Program-made: the position numbers and the translations under genes
Assembly: GCA_011799875.1 (NCBI GenBank)
Contig: CM022297.1
Span: forward strand, 445,829,292 to 445,893,291
Direction: 5' to 3'
DNA: 64,000 bases
Source of the DNA: Thinopyrum elongatum
Lineage: Eukaryota; Streptophyta; Magnoliopsida; Poales; Poaceae
In this document: piece after piece, positions 1 through 10,927 of the stretch
Layout: the number at the start of each line of letters is the position of its first letter
Position numbering within the stretch: position 1 is the stretch's first letter
The notes under the pieces: generated by a model
Told to the model about the DNA's origin: nothing
Databases searched by the model: none
What the model saw: only the letters and a program-made list of their open reading frames with translations

Positions 1-357
1 CACATAACTCCCAGTTAGTGGTTTGGTTAGTATAGAATGCATATGAATTCCATCACATGTTTAGTATAGATATACATGTTTAGTATAGATACAATACGAC
101 TATACAAGTACAAAATGGGGTACACCATAAGCATCAACTGGTTAACCACCAGTATGTAGCTTGCTCACGGCCTGTGAAGGATGGTAGGAACCCACCCAGC
201 ACACACCAGCTACTTACCAATTGCCACGACATGTTTGCTCCCCAGGAAACACATGCTTCTCTTATTTCACCAAACAGAAAGGAAAGAAGGAAAAGAAACA
301 CAAAGTCCCAGTGATACATAGAAGAACTGCATGAACCTGATGATCCAAAGTGCTAAT
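1..357. repeat. Tandem-duplication unit 1, 3' flank of complex I gene copy
   Basis: This stretch has no gene of its own. It resembles 1520-1657 plus 6958-7150, and 9066-9204: the same words recur in order (cacatgtttag, ccataagcatca, ggtaggaaccca, cacaccagctactta). It lies immediately downstream, in minus-strand sense, of an NDUFS7 exon-2 stub. I read it as the downstream flank of the first of several tandem copies of the complex I gene region. Similarity was judged by eye. Confidence 0.6.
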
Positions 358-445
358 TCATTTCTCCCACCAGTGAAGAAAATTCCAGCGCCTATCGATC
401 TTCTTTTGCAACTGGAGAACACCGTACAGTAGAGCTTCAACGGTT
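358..445 (-). pseudogene. NDUFS7-like exon 2 stub (copy 1)
   Basis: About 88 bases match the 3' end of exon 2 of the intact complex I gene at 9205-9439: the C-terminal coding segment, the TGA stop (complement of 358-360) and flanking sequence. Similarity stops abruptly near 445, where unrelated sequence begins, so about 60 percent of exon 2 and all of exon 1 are missing. It cannot encode a product and is the most degraded of three copies in the window. Confidence 0.75.
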
Positions 446-1025
446 AAAGATTCTTCCATGGGATTGTTTTGTACTATAGTTTGGAGAAAAATTTCCATCC
501 ACTCAAATTCATGTACTTCTATAATCCTATAGAATACAAGAGGACATGACCCTAGTCATTCCTTTTTCTAATTTTTGCGTTTTGAGAATCGTACTATTCA
601 AAGAGGCCCCTAGTGTTCATTTTCCGCCAGGCACAAGAGCGCGGAAAAGCGACCATGTGTCTTGTGTCAGTTTGGCCGGTCTTTCCTTTGCCGGGCAGGA
701 ACACCGTACGCTCCTGATCGAATGCGAACTTGCCACATTTTTGGATACAACAACATACTACATACCAATCTAGGGGATATTGTCAAAACAGAGGTTTGCG
801 CACTTGCCCTATCAGTGCACTGCTGAGAACCATGAATTCATTACATTATACTAGTATTTACAACAGGATGTTAGTTCCATGAATGCTTCTACTTTCACGC
901 ACTCCACTAGATTTGATCCATATAGCTCCCCTTCACAACCAATGGACTAAGTAGCTGGATAGCCTGGTCACATCTAATGTCCAAATCCCTTACACAAAAG
1001 CCACAACTTACTTAGCATATACGCC
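446..1025. other. Gene-free spacer, possible MITE end
   Basis: No credible coding sequence. The block around 510-611, with AATCCTATAG and a terminal ATTCAAAGAGGCCC, looks like one end of a Harbinger-type MITE, but the opposite end is not visible. Nothing else is recognisable. Confidence 0.3.
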
Positions 1026-1657
1026 AAACTCAGGCAACATGTGTTTCTGATTCCTCTCACTCCTATCGACAATACTCTGAACTTGGATTATCTTCTCCTA
1101 GACTGCTTTTTGTCTTGTGTTTCGGTTGGCTACTTTCTCTTTCATGGATGGGATTCAGCTGGCTACTTTCTCTTACATGGACGGGATTGGGAAATTTGAT
1201 AGGGGGAAGCAAGGCCACATCCTCATATATAGCAGGAGCTTCTCAGCAAATTAATACTACATGATATAACATGGGACCTGCTATCATGGAGGGTTCCTCA
1301 CCTAATATATCATACACACATACTAGTGCCATAGTACACCACTGCTACTCAAGTACACAAAATTTAATTACTACTTCTCCATGGCACTTCATTGATATAC
1401 TCAAGTGGTTTTGAAAGCAGTCTCGGACTACTGAAGCTTAGATCGTAGTGCTAAGCAGTCACAACTCTCGGTCAGCGGTCTTCTGACCTACGTATTTATT
1501 ACACACAACTACATCAGTGTACATCGTCACAATTCCATGTGCATATCAGTTCCAACAGATGTGCTACACAGATATACAATGCCAGTACAAATTGGGGTAA
1601 CCATAAGCATCACCTGTTAATCCACTAGTACGTTCATGGCCTATGAAGAATGGTAGG
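1026..1657. repeat. Tandem-duplication unit 2, flank
   Basis: Long diverged matches exist to 27360-28250 (tgtgtttctgat, tctgaactt, ggccacatcctca, aaattaat.ctacat, cctcacctaatat) and to 8540-8660 (ctttctctttcatggacgg, cacatcctcatatat). The unit is interrupted by the Copia insertion at 1658 and resumes at 6958. It contains no gene. Confidence 0.6.
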
Positions 1658-1782
1658 TGTTGGATAATGAGCAACTGACTTTCACAGAGGGTCAAAGCCC
1701 AATACATATACATGTCGAGTAAAGTGCAATAAGCCCCTTATACTACGGGAATCTACAGAAAGGGGACTATACACATCTAACA
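1658..1782 (-). repeat. 3' LTR of Copia element 1
   Basis: 125 bp beginning TGTTGGATAATG and ending CATCTAACA. The same length and three substitutions relative to 6833-6957. Confidence 0.95.
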
Positions 1783-1794
1783 CCCCCCCTCAAA
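1783..1794 (-). other. Polypurine tract of Copia element 1
   Basis: Read on the minus strand this is GTTTGAGGGGGGG directly abutting the 3' LTR, the expected plus-strand primer. The polyprotein stop codon (1796-1798) lies immediately next to it. Confidence 0.85.
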
Positions 1795-1795
1795 C

Positions 1796-3340
1796 TCATG
1801 GTGGATCAACAACACTGAGTTTGGAGAGAAAGAACCCGTGCTGCGCTCGAGTCTGTGCCTTCGTGAAGAAATCCACCAACTGTACCTCAGAGGGCACATA
1901 GTGAAGAGCCAGAATCTGATCCTGCACAGCGGCACGCATGAAGAAAGCATCCACACCAATGTGCTTGGTGAGCTCATGCTGCACCGGGTCACGCGCAATG
2001 CTGATAGCACCCATACTATCTGACAATAGGGGAGTCGGTGCAGTAACAGAAACACCAAAGTCCTCGAGTAACCATCGTAACCAGGTCACCTCAGCCGTCA
2101 ACATAGCCATCGCTCGCAACTCAGCCTCCGTACTCGAGCAAGAAACTACAGTCTGTTTCTTCGTCTTCCAGGCAATGAGAGCCCCTCCAAGAAAGACACA
2201 GTAAGCAGACAGCGAGCGGCGATCAGAGGGATCACTAGCCCACGTAGCATCAGAGTAGGCCTGGAGCTGGAGAGAGCTGGAGCGGGGAAAGAAAAGACGG
2301 TGAGAGAGCGTGCCACGAAGATATCGTAGAACACGGAGGAGGTGACTATAGTGGACAGAGGTGGGAGCTGAAACGAACTGACTGAGAATGTGGACAGGAT
2401 AGGATATATCAGGACGAGTGACAGCGAGATAGACAAGGCTCCCAACGAGGTCGCGATAGCGTGTGGGATTAGCGAGAGGATCACCATCAGTAGCACGAAG
2501 CTGAATGTTGAGCTCCATGGGAGTCACAACGGTGCGCTCATCAACAAGAGCGGCACGAACAAGAAGATCCTGAATATATTTTTCTTGGGAGATGAAGAAG
2601 CCATCAGAGGTCGAAGAAACCTCAATCCCAAGAAAATAGCGAAGTGGACCAAGATCAGACATCAGGAACTGTTCACGGAGATGAGCCTTAACAAAGGCAA
2701 TATACTCAGAGTCGTCGCCAGTGATGATCATGTCATCAACATATAGAAGGAGAAGAGTCCGACCACGAGGAGATGTGTGGACAAACAACGCTGGGTCATG
2801 ATCACTAGGCGAGAAGCCAGCGGTAGTCACCACAGAGGTGAACCGCTCGAACCAGGCGCGAGGGGCTTGTTTAAGGCCATAGAGGGAGCGCCGAAGGCGG
2901 TAGACCATACCATCAGGAACAGAGTACCTCGGTGGTGGCTGCATATAAACCTCCTCACGCAACTCACCATTGAGAAAAGCGTTCTGAATGTCAAGCTGAG
3001 ACACAGACCAATAACGAACAGAAGCCATAGCAAGGAGAGTGTGGACGGTGGTCATGTGGGCCACAGGAGCGAATGTCTCATCATAATCGCGTCCCTGCTC
3101 CTGCTGAAAGCCACGAGCCACAAGACGAGCTTTGTAACGCACAAGAGAACCATCGGAGCGAGTCTTAATCTTATAGACCCACTTGCACGTGATGGGACGA
3201 ACACCAGAAGGAGGGAAAACCAGATCCCACGTGCCAGTGCGCTCAAGCGCAGCAATCTCCTCGGCCATCGCAAGCTGCCATTCAGGCTGAGTCATGGCAG
3301 CCCGATAGGAAGTGGGCTCGGCAACGGCAGAGAGACCGTA
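1796..3340 (-). pseudogene. Copia 1 reverse transcriptase and RNase H
   Basis: The longest open stretch (499 codons, 1796-3295) carries the Copia RT region: the WDLV and KWVYKIK-type start, SLYGLKQAPRAW, the catalytic LLYVDDMIITG box, then the RNase H region with AYSDATWASD, SSTEAEL and KHIGVDAFFMR. It ends with a TGA beside the polypurine tract. The upstream integrase frame runs into it in a different frame, so there is a frameshift between about 3340 and 3375. The enzymatic motifs themselves look intact, but the product could not be made as one polyprotein. Confidence 0.9.
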
Positions 3341-5280
3341 CCGGTCAGGAGAATAGCGATCAGGTGGGGGCGAGGCCGAGTACGAAGGTGGTGAACCGGG
3401 GGAGGCCTAAAAGGAGGCGCTCCGGAAGTGGAAGGCGCGTCAGTAGAATCATCCTCAACACGAGGACGGCGAGTGTAGTGGAGAGGAAAAGGAGAGAGAG
3501 GCCGATGGACCGGAGAGGATGGTGGAGAGGTGGATGATGAGGGAGGCGAGGAGGACGGAGGGGAGGGTGGTATCGGTGGTGTATGAGGAAGAGTGACACT
3601 TGCCGGAGGAGGGGGAGAGACATGAGGCACAGAGGGAGATGTGTCGGGAAGGAGAAGGAAAGAAATCTCGTCCACAGAAAAGCTCGAGGAGAAAGGGCGA
3701 GGGTAGTAAGAACGAGACTCATCAAAAGTCACATCACGCGAAATGCGCAACCGACGACCAACAGGATCCCAACATCGATAGCCCTTGTGCTCATCACTGT
3801 AGCCAAGAAAAACACACTCAACCGACTGAGCAGTCAGTTTGGTGCGTTCGCGCGGGGCAAGAAGAACATAGCACACACATCCAAACATACGAAGAGCTGA
3901 GTAGTCAGGAGAATGACCAGTGAGACACTCCATAGGAATACCACCCTGCAAGGCAGTCGATGGCTGAATGTTGATGAGAGAAGTGGATGCGGAAACGACC
4001 TCAGCGCAAAAGTGGGGTGGAAGGGAAGCGGCGATCATCAGCGCACGAGCCGTCTCAAGCAGATGACGATGCTTACGTTCTGCAATGCCGTTCTGAGCAT
4101 GGGCACCAGGACATGAGAACTGGGCAAGAGTACCCTGTTCTACGAGAAAACCACGCAACATCTGGGAGATATACTCTCCAGCGGAGTCAGCACGAAAGGT
4201 ACGAATAGGCGTGGAAAACTGGGTGTGAACCATGGCAGCAAATCGTTTGTATATAGAGAGAACCTCGCTACGAGATTTCATAAAGTAGAGCCAAGTGTAG
4301 CGAGAGAAATCATCAATAAACAGAACATAGTAGCGATGACCCCCTTTCGAATCGAAGGGAGCAGGCCCCCATACATCAGAATGAACTAAGTCAAAAGGAC
4401 GCTGAGATACAGACTCACTGGTAGGATAAGGTAACTGAGTCTGTTTGCCAAGTCTACAACCATCACAATGTAAAGAAACATCTCCAGAGACAGGCCCTAA
4501 GACACCTTGGCGAACTAATGAGGACAAGCGAGAGCCAGAAATGTGACCAAGTCGATGATGCCACTGCTGGAAGGACGCAGAAGAGGAGGCAGCAAGGGCA
4601 TGTGAACTGGCAGATGAGGTGGCAGCGGAAGGAACACGAAGCCAGTCAACCTCCCAAAGGCCCTTAGACTCATGGCGCCGAGGGCCAGCGCCAACCAGAG
4701 CCTTAATGCGACGATCCTGAACAGAGAAAGAGTCGGCATCAAGAATGAAACGACAACCAGAATCAGTAAGTTGGGCAGCGGAAAAGAGATTCATGGTAAG
4801 ACGGGGAACATGAGAAACACTAGGAACAGAAAAAGACAGAGTAGAAAGAGTGCCACGACTAGCAACAGGAAGAGGTGTGCCATCGGCAGTGAGAACATTA
4901 AGAGGAAAATCAAGAGGTCGAAGAGAAGACAAGGCGGAAGAATCAGAAGACATATGAAAAGAAGCTCCAGAATCCAGAACCCACGAAGATGTACCTGACT
5001 GTGTAGGCGCCGGCGGTGGCGGAGTGGTGGAAGCAGTCACAGCGGCAACAGAACCCGTCGAGGTAGAACCGGAGGAAGCCAGTATACGCTTGAGCCGCAC
5101 AATGTCCTGTTCAGTGAGTGACGGGGTCGAGGAAGACGCACGAGTCCCACTAGGAGAAGAGCGCCTCAGGTCTCGCTGCTTCTTGTGACAGTCAGACTCT
5201 GGGTGACCTGGCCTAGAGTAGTAGCCACAGAAGGTGTCACGACGCGACCGGCCCTTCTCTGTATAAGGAGGGTGACCCAC
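3340..5280 (-). pseudogene. Copia 1 zinc knuckle, protease and integrase
   Basis: One reading frame covers a CCHC-like knuckle with a defect (C18, Y21 in place of the second Cys, H26, C31), the protease motif [11 protein letters not shown], the GAG-pre-integrase HHRLGH and CDGCRLGK zinc-binding pairs, and a DDE core: Asp in HSDVWGP, Asp in FRADSAGEY, Glu in [10 protein letters not shown] Ser/Pro-rich tail leads to the RT. It is out of frame with gag upstream (shift between about 5280 and 5400) and with RT downstream. Confidence 0.88.
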
Positions 5281-5284
5281 CCCC

Positions 5285-6155
5285 CTGAAGGTGTAGGCAG
5301 GAGCGGTGGAGCGGTGAGACGAGCAGACGACACAGGAGCACGGGCAGCCAGCACAAAGGGAACCGCAAGCAACCCAGCAGAACGAAGACAGGTCTCCTCA
5401 GCACGAATCTCAGCAAGCACCTCCGAGATAGGAACACGGCCACGAGCAAGCAAGTGAGCACGTCGAGGCTCAAACTCGGAACAGAGGCGAGATAAGAACT
5501 CATGGACACGTTGAAACTCCAAGTCTGACCACATGGTCTGACAGCAACGACAAGCACCACAAACAACTGTCCGGAGAGAGTCAAGCTGGCGCCAGATGGC
5601 AGAGCTCTGTGTGTAGAACTCATCAACAGAAGAGTCACCCTGCTGAAGAGTGTGCTCCTGGCGCACGACAGATAAGTAGAGAGCATCACCAGAGGGCTGA
5701 TAGTGCTGACAGAGATAGGACCACATCGCTGCAACGGTGCCGAGGCCCATAAACTCCGAAGCAAACTAAGGGAGGACACTCGCAGTGAGAACAGCAGCAG
5801 CTCGAGCATCATCATTGCACCACTGAGTGTAAGCAGACAGATCATCTCGGTAGACAAAAAGAGCATCGAAATAAGCTGATACCTGCTGATCATAAGCATC
5901 AATCGCAGCATCATCAAGAGCCTTGGCTGCATCCCGATCAGCCTGAGAAGCATCAGCAGCAAGAACAGGCGGCACCGGCGGGGTAGGAGCCACAGGGGCA
6001 ACAGGACATGGCGGACAGGGAACCTCGCCAGAGAGAACGCCCCACAGGAGAAGACCACGCATGTGTATACGCATGAAGCCCACAAACTCAGCATAGTTGG
6101 TGCCATCGAAGATCACCGAGCACCGAGGAACAGCAACATAGTGCGAGGAAGACAT
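5285..6155 (-). pseudogene. Copia 1 gag
   Basis: The start ATG at 6155 opens a UBN2/gag-type domain: FDGTNYAEFVGFM near the N-terminus, then MWSYLCQHYQ and QLDSLR further on. An in-frame TAG (plus-strand cta at 5766-5768) splits it after 129 codons. The same frame continues to about 5285 and is then lost to a frameshift before the zinc knuckle. The TAG sits between LP and FA, where Gln is likely in the ancestor. Confidence 0.85.
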
Positions 6156-6818
6156 GGTGAATACCGGTCGTACGGACCAAAAAACACCTGCCGGACGTCT
6201 GCCAGAACACCGGTCGTCCGGTTGACCGGACGTCCGAAGAGGAGCGGACGTCCGTCAAATTGGCTCTGTCGAAGAGACACCGGATTTCCGATAAGTGCCG
6301 GACGTCCGGTCGTCTGGTAGCAGCCTGGACGTGGCCGAGCAGAGAGGGTCAACAGTCACAGGGGATCCAGACTGGATCGGGATCGGCAGAGGCACGCCCG
6401 AGGCCAGGCCAGAACGCGAGCGCCGGGGGGGAGCGCAGCAACCAGCCGGCCCTGGGCGTCAGCGGCCGGGCGGCGGACTGGGGTGGCCGTCGTCGGGGGC
6501 GGATCCAGGCCGGGCCGCAGCGGAGGCAGGCTCCTCCGGGCGGGTCAGAAGCAGTGGAGGCGGGCTCCTCAGGGCGGACGGCGCGGACGCGGGTGGTCGC
6601 GCGCGGACGGCGCGGGCGGCGCACGGTTGGAGAGGCGCGCGGCAGTGGCTCCCCCGCGGCTGGCGCTACACCCAGCGATGGCTGGTGGCGCGAGCGTCGC
6701 GTGGCGGCGCGAGGACGAGGTGGATGGAGCCGGCCGGCGGGGCAGACGGGCCCTAGCAGCGACGGCGTCTGGGGTGGAGGACGCACGGAGTTGCAGCGTG
6801 CGGGAGAGAGGCGAACAT
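6156..6818 (-). other. GC-rich untranslated leader of Copia 1
   Basis: About 660 bases separate the primer site from the gag ATG. The half nearest gag (6165-6330) contains a cluster of near-palindromic CCGGACGTCCG words. The rest is extremely GC-rich. Long open frames here on both strands (for example 6260-6853 plus and 6349-6888 minus) are compositional by-products, because they overlap each other, the leader and the LTR. Confidence 0.7.
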
Positions 6819-6832
6819 GGCAACTGATACCA
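6819..6832 (-). other. Primer binding site of Copia 1
   Basis: Minus-strand TGGTATCAGTTGCC directly after the 5' LTR. The first nine bases match the complement of the initiator methionine tRNA 3' end, the usual Copia primer. Confidence 0.85.
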
Positions 6833-6957
6833 TGTTGGATAATGAGCAACTGACTTTCACAGAGGGTCAAAGTCCAATACATATACATGTCGAGTAAAGT
6901 GCAATAAGCCCCTTATACTATGGGAATCTACAGAAAGGGTACTATACACATCTAACA
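6833..6957 (-). repeat. 5' LTR of Copia element 1
   Basis: 125 bp, TG...CA, followed on the plus strand by the GTAGG target duplication at 6958-6962. Confidence 0.95.
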
Positions 6958-7153
6958 GTAGGAACCCATAGAGGACACACCAGCTACTTAATTAACCATT
7001 ACCATCACATGTTTGCTGACCACGAAGCGCATGCTTCGCTTATTTCACCAAACAGAAAAGAAAGAAAGGAAGGAAGAAAAAAAGAAAGAAAGGACACAAA
7101 TTCTGAGCGATATGTAGAAGAACTGCATGAATCAGGTGGTCCGAAGTGCTGAT

Positions 7154-8008
7154 TCACTTCTCCCACCAGTGAAGAAAATCCTTACGCATGTTGATCTTCT
7201 TTTGCAACTGGAGAACACTGTACAGTAGGGCTTCAGCGGTTGGAGGGCATCCCGGGACGTAGATGTCCAAGGGGACGATCTGGTCACACCCACGCATGAC
7301 GGAATATGAGTAGTGGTAGTATCCACTGCCATTGGCACAACTGCCGATCGAGATTACTCATCGAGGCTCTGGCATCGGGTCATAAACCCTGCCGAGAATA
7401 GGTGAAGCTCAAAATGTTATATACATCTAGATGTTATCCACATTTAAATAGGTATTATCAATAAGATGCAGCAAAAATAAAATTATATATGTACCTGCAG
7501 ACTGTTTTTTCAAATTAAAAGAAGGAACTCGGTTACTAGCAGAAGAACACAATGCTTTAAGCTAATTTGTGGCACATGTGGTAAGCAATCAATCTATTTG
7601 CAAACAAATTTGTGTTCTTAGGACATAGTTGTTAGGATATTTGAATCAAGAAACCTTAAGAAATTGCAATGAACCATCATGACTTGCGGAGCGTGGGCGT
7701 CATCTTGTTGGTGAGCGTGCCGGCGACGATCATTCAATCGGACTGGCGCGACGAGGGGCGGAAGATGACGCCAAAGCGGTCGAAGTCGTAGCGGGAGGCA
7801 CCAGTGTGCATCATCTCCACGGCGTAGCAGGCGAGGCCGGTCGTCATGGGCCAGATCGACCCTCGCCGCGCCCAGTTCATCAGGTTGTCCACCTTGGACA
7901 CCACAAACTCCGCAGCCTTCGACCTTTGAGCCGGCACCGCCGCCGTATGTTGCTGATCGACGGAGTAGGCCCGCAGGGCAGCAGAGAGGTGTACAAGCCA
8001 CGCCGTGC
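7154..8008 (-). pseudogene. NDUFS7-like two-exon pseudogene (copy 2)
   Basis: Exon 2 (7154-7388, the same 235 bp as in the intact copy) and exon 1 (7684 to about 8008) are recognisable. The intron has shrunk from about 1.1 kb to about 0.3 kb. Disabling changes are visible. The first Trp of the PEPRW motif is TGA in exon 2. In exon 1 a Cys after QSD is TGA. The tandem Cys pair that binds cluster N2 is Cys-Tyr ([11 protein letters not shown]). The donor has drifted from GTACGT to GTCATG. The presequence end of exon 1 is cut off by a CACTA-like remnant beginning near 8009. A translated product would be truncated and lack cluster ligands. Confidence 0.9.
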
Positions 8009-8249
8009 GTCAGCCGTCTGTCAGCCTATGGGCCGATATGCCGACGGCTACAGATTTGCCGACAGTTTCCCTCGGTGTAGAAACTATATGCCGACGGCTA
8101 GAGCTTTGCCGACGGTCGCCATCGGCCTCGCCCTAGCTTTGCCGACGGTCTTGTTTTACCGACAATTTTAAGTTGGCCATCGGCGTAGCTCGAGGTATGC
8201 CGACGGCCCCGATAAAAATGTTGTCGGCATCTACGTCATTCCTGTAGTA
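8009..8249. mobile_element. CACTA transposon end fragment
   Basis: Repeated GCCGACGG / TTTGCCGACGG subterminal words end in CATTCCTGTAGTA at 8237-8249. In reverse this is TACTACAGGAATG, one base from the CACTACAGGAA terminus of plant En/Spm elements. Only one terminus is visible; the other side ends inside the exon-1 pseudogene. No transposase is present. Confidence 0.7.
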
Positions 8250-8740
8250 TCGTTTGGGGAAAAATTTGAATGGGGGCAAAATGTGGAAAGAATCTTTAAA
8301 TCAGTGGTAGCTTTTTGACAAAACTCCGATTTGTGATGTTCTCTGTCACAAGCGTGAATTTTGGCGGTGAAAAATGAAGTTAACTCTAAAGCCGCCTGAT
8401 CGTATCTTCTGCGGATTCATCGGATAGTGTGTGTTGAAGTACTTTAGGAGTGTAGCACTAGTGTTGCAGCATATACATCCAATCCAACACACCGGTCATG
8501 TGTTACTCATTCCTCCCTTTCCCATAAACTAGATTATGAACATTAATTAGGTACTCCTAGCTTTCTCTTTGTGTTGTATTTCGGCTAACTACTTTCTCTT
8601 TCATGGACGGATATGGTAAGTGATAGGGGAATGCAAGAGCACATCCTCATATATCATGATCTTGTGAGGGACGGTCTAGATAAGTGATGTAGCAGCATAG
8701 TTGCACGGCCACAACTTTCCATTGAACCTTTGTCCTTTTT
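8250..8740. repeat. Tandem-duplication unit 3, flank
   Basis: Gene-free. 8540-8660 aligns with 1107-1245 (tttcatggacgg, gataggg, cacatcctcatatat), marking the start of the unit that carries the intact gene. Confidence 0.5.
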
Positions 8741-8845
8741 ATGTACTCTGTTCGCTTTTATAAGGCCTTGAGGACATTTCAGAAAGGATGCAAAGTAGCT
8801 TATTTTCAGTTGTCTGAAACGACTTATAAAAGTGAATTTTGCTGT
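8741..8845. mobile_element. Degraded Stowaway-like MITE
   Basis: TTCGCTTTTATAAGG at one side and CTTATAAAAGTGAA at the other form imperfect inverted repeats around an AT-rich core with CATTTCAG and TCAGTTGTCTGAAACG. This is the pattern of cereal Stowaway elements. The outer CTCCCTCCG ends are largely lost. Confidence 0.5.
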
Positions 8846-8933
8846 TTGTTTGGAAGGAAATGTCATCAATGCTACACCGACCTATTGGTTGTACTGATTT
8901 TGAGGATGTGTCCCGTTTTGGGTCAGTGACAAT

Positions 8934-9065
8934 GTTTTAAATAGCGGGCTATGGAAAATAGCGACGGGCCTTCAAATCAACTATAGCGGAGCTATAGCGG
9001 GCTATTTGTGAAAGCGATCATTTAGCGGCACCCTGCTGAAAAGGCTATAGCCGGCTATTTAAAAC
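8934..9065. mobile_element. 132-bp MITE with GTTTTAAATAGC inverted ends
   Basis: Begins GTTTTAAATAGC and ends GCTATTTAAAAC, a perfect 12-bp terminal inverted repeat. The interior repeats AGCGGGCTAT and CTATAGCGGAGCTATAGCGG, so the element folds into several stems. I cannot define the target duplication, and the superfamily is uncertain. Confidence 0.65.
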
Positions 9066-9204
9066 TATGGTAGTAACCCACCCAGCACACACAAGCTAGC
9101 TACTTACCAATTACCACGGACCAAACAGAAACGAAAGAACCCAAAGTCCCAACGATACGTAGAAGAGCTGCATCTTCATGAACCTGATGGTCCGAAGTGC
9201 TAAT

Positions 9205-10927
9205 TCACTTCTCCCACCAGTGAAGGAAATCCCTGCGCCTATTGATCTTCTTTTGCAACTGGAGAACACCATAGAGTAGAGCTTCAGCGGTTGGAGGGCA
9301 TCCCGGGACGTAGATGTCCACGGGGACGATCCGGTCGCACCCACGCACGACAGAGTACGAGTAGTGGTAGTATCCACCGCCGTTGGCGCAGCTGCCCATC
9401 GAGATCACCCACCGAGGCTCTGGCATCTGGTCATAAACCCTACCGCGAGAGTAGATGAAGCTCAAGATATCAGCTAGATCTAGATAAAGTAAAATTCCAT
9501 ATGTACGAAACGATAATTTAAATGAAATAAGAAGAACTCAAGTAGTACGGCAAAAAGAACACAAGGTTTTAAGCTAATATGTATTCTTATGGCTCGATTC
9601 TTAGGATATCCGAATCAATAAACCGACATGAACAGTCATGACTATGCCGTTTCAAGAAAATTGGCATCGATCAAAAGCAAGTCATGCAGGAGAAAAGAAC
9701 CTTTTGCTTCCACTTACTGCAGTAACCATAGAAACAAACTTGCGACTTCGAAGGCGCCTATGTCACAATATGTTTATGTTCCTTATTCCATATAAAGGCA
9801 AATCAAGATAGCATGTCAGGCAAAAAATAAGTCTCTCTCAATCTGGAAATAGACAAATTGGACTTCAAGGACTAGAACAGGTGCTACATCATGTTTGCAG
9901 AGCCACCAACCACAAGTGTAACAGCTTAGGAAAGAGTAATAAGGTTTGATCATCTCGAATTAATTTGAAGTTACACAGGACACAGGAGGTACATATAAAT
10001 GCAGGACTCCCAATTAAGGAGGCAGTAGAATGTAAATCAGTAGGCATGTACAGCTATCTGTATTATAAAGTTCTCTCAGAATTCTATCCTAGTATTCCAT
10101 CATTCAGAGTTCATAAGACCTCACTGAATTGTAACAATACACGCAATGGTATGGCGGATTTCAGCATAAGCCTGATGAAGAGCACACTGACATACAGGAC
10201 AAACAAATAAGGGGCAATCTCTCTGATTAACTGAACAAATAACAAGTCAAGAGTACTAGCCTTCCTTCAACAAAAACAGAGCACATTTTCTGATAGGTGA
10301 TATTTGCAAAAAAAAAAAAGTGCAGTGCAGTCATGATGATCACACCAACATGTACGTGCACAAATGCTCAGGATACACAGCCTATCGCACACGATTCATC
10401 GGGGAACATGACCTAAATCATGAGGAAACGTGCGTGCGCAAGGCAAATTCGTAGGCTAGAAATGTTCATCCCCTGCCTACGCGGATCGAAGTGTATCAAT
10501 CAAGAAAAGAAATGGGCAAACGGAGGTGATATGTAGGAGTATATACGTACTTGCGGAGCGCGGGCGCCATCTTGTTCGTGAGCGTGCCGGCGACGATCAT
10601 GCAGTCGGACTGGCGCGGCGAGGGGCGGAAGATGACGCCGAAGCGGTCGAAGTCGTAGCGGGCGGCGCCGGCGTGCATCATCTCCACGGCACAGCAGGCG
10701 AGGCCGAACGTCATGGGCCAGATCGAGCCCCGCCGCGCCCAGTTCATCAGGTCGTCCACCTTGGACACCACGAACTCCGCAGCCTTCGACCTCGGCGCCG
10801 GCGCCGGCGCCCCGCCGCCGTACGGCGCGGGTGCCGCTGTTCCCGCCGCGCCGACGGTGGAGGAGTAGGCTCGCGGGCCGGCGGAGACGAGCGCGAGCCG
10901 CGCCGTGCGGGGGAGGAGGAGCGCCAT
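9205..10927 (-). CDS. NDUFS7: NADH-ubiquinone oxidoreductase 20 kDa subunit (PSST), intact
   Basis: Nuclear gene for the complex I subunit that holds Fe-S cluster N2 at the end of the electron path to ubiquinone, on the matrix arm of the inner mitochondrial membrane. Exon 1 is 10551-10927 and exon 2 is 9205-9439. The intron (9440-10550) has a GTACGT donor and a TAG acceptor and joins AA to GGTTTAT to give Lys-Val. The product is 203 aa, close to plant PSST length. Residues 1-45 look like a mitochondrial presequence (Arg, Ala and Ser rich, no acidic residues). Cluster ligands are present at Cys78-Cys79 ([11 protein letters not shown]), Cys143 ([10 protein letters not shown]) and Cys173 (VPGCPP). 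ATG 10927 is chosen because it opens the presequence; the frame extends upstream to 11077 but that part looks like leader. It is the only undamaged copy of a local array. Expression cannot be judged from sequence. Confidence 0.95.

Larger units (their letters stand above)
1658..6957 (-). mobile_element. Copia LTR retrotransposon, 5.3 kb, short LTRs
   Basis: A complete but defective element. Both ends carry 125-bp LTRs (TG...CA) that differ at 3 positions, and the insertion is flanked by GTAGG at 1653-1657 and 6958-6962. The 5' LTR is the right-hand one. An initiator-Met primer site follows it, and a G-rich purine tract precedes the 3' LTR. Domain order on the minus strand is gag, zinc knuckle, protease, integrase, RT, RNase H, which is the Copia order. 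One in-frame TAG and at least two frameshifts break the polyprotein. The element sits between the flank and gene part of duplication unit 2. LTR divergence of about 2 percent implies a fairly recent insertion. Confidence 0.95.

Noticed and set aside
1777..3394. Plus-strand and alternative minus-strand frames across the RT region
   Set aside because: Shadows of the Copia RT frame; no domain content.
6260..6888. Long open frames on both strands in GC-rich DNA (up to 197 codons)
   Set aside because: They overlap one another, the Copia leader and the LTR, and consist of Arg, Gly, Ala and Pro runs expected from GC composition.
9111..9377. 88-codon minus-strand frame over exon 2 of the complex I gene
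   Set aside because: Different frame from the conserved PSST exon; a shadow.
10309..10320. A12 run as a retrogene poly-A tail
   Set aside because: It lies inside the intron of the intact gene, which retains its intron; no retrocopy is adjacent.
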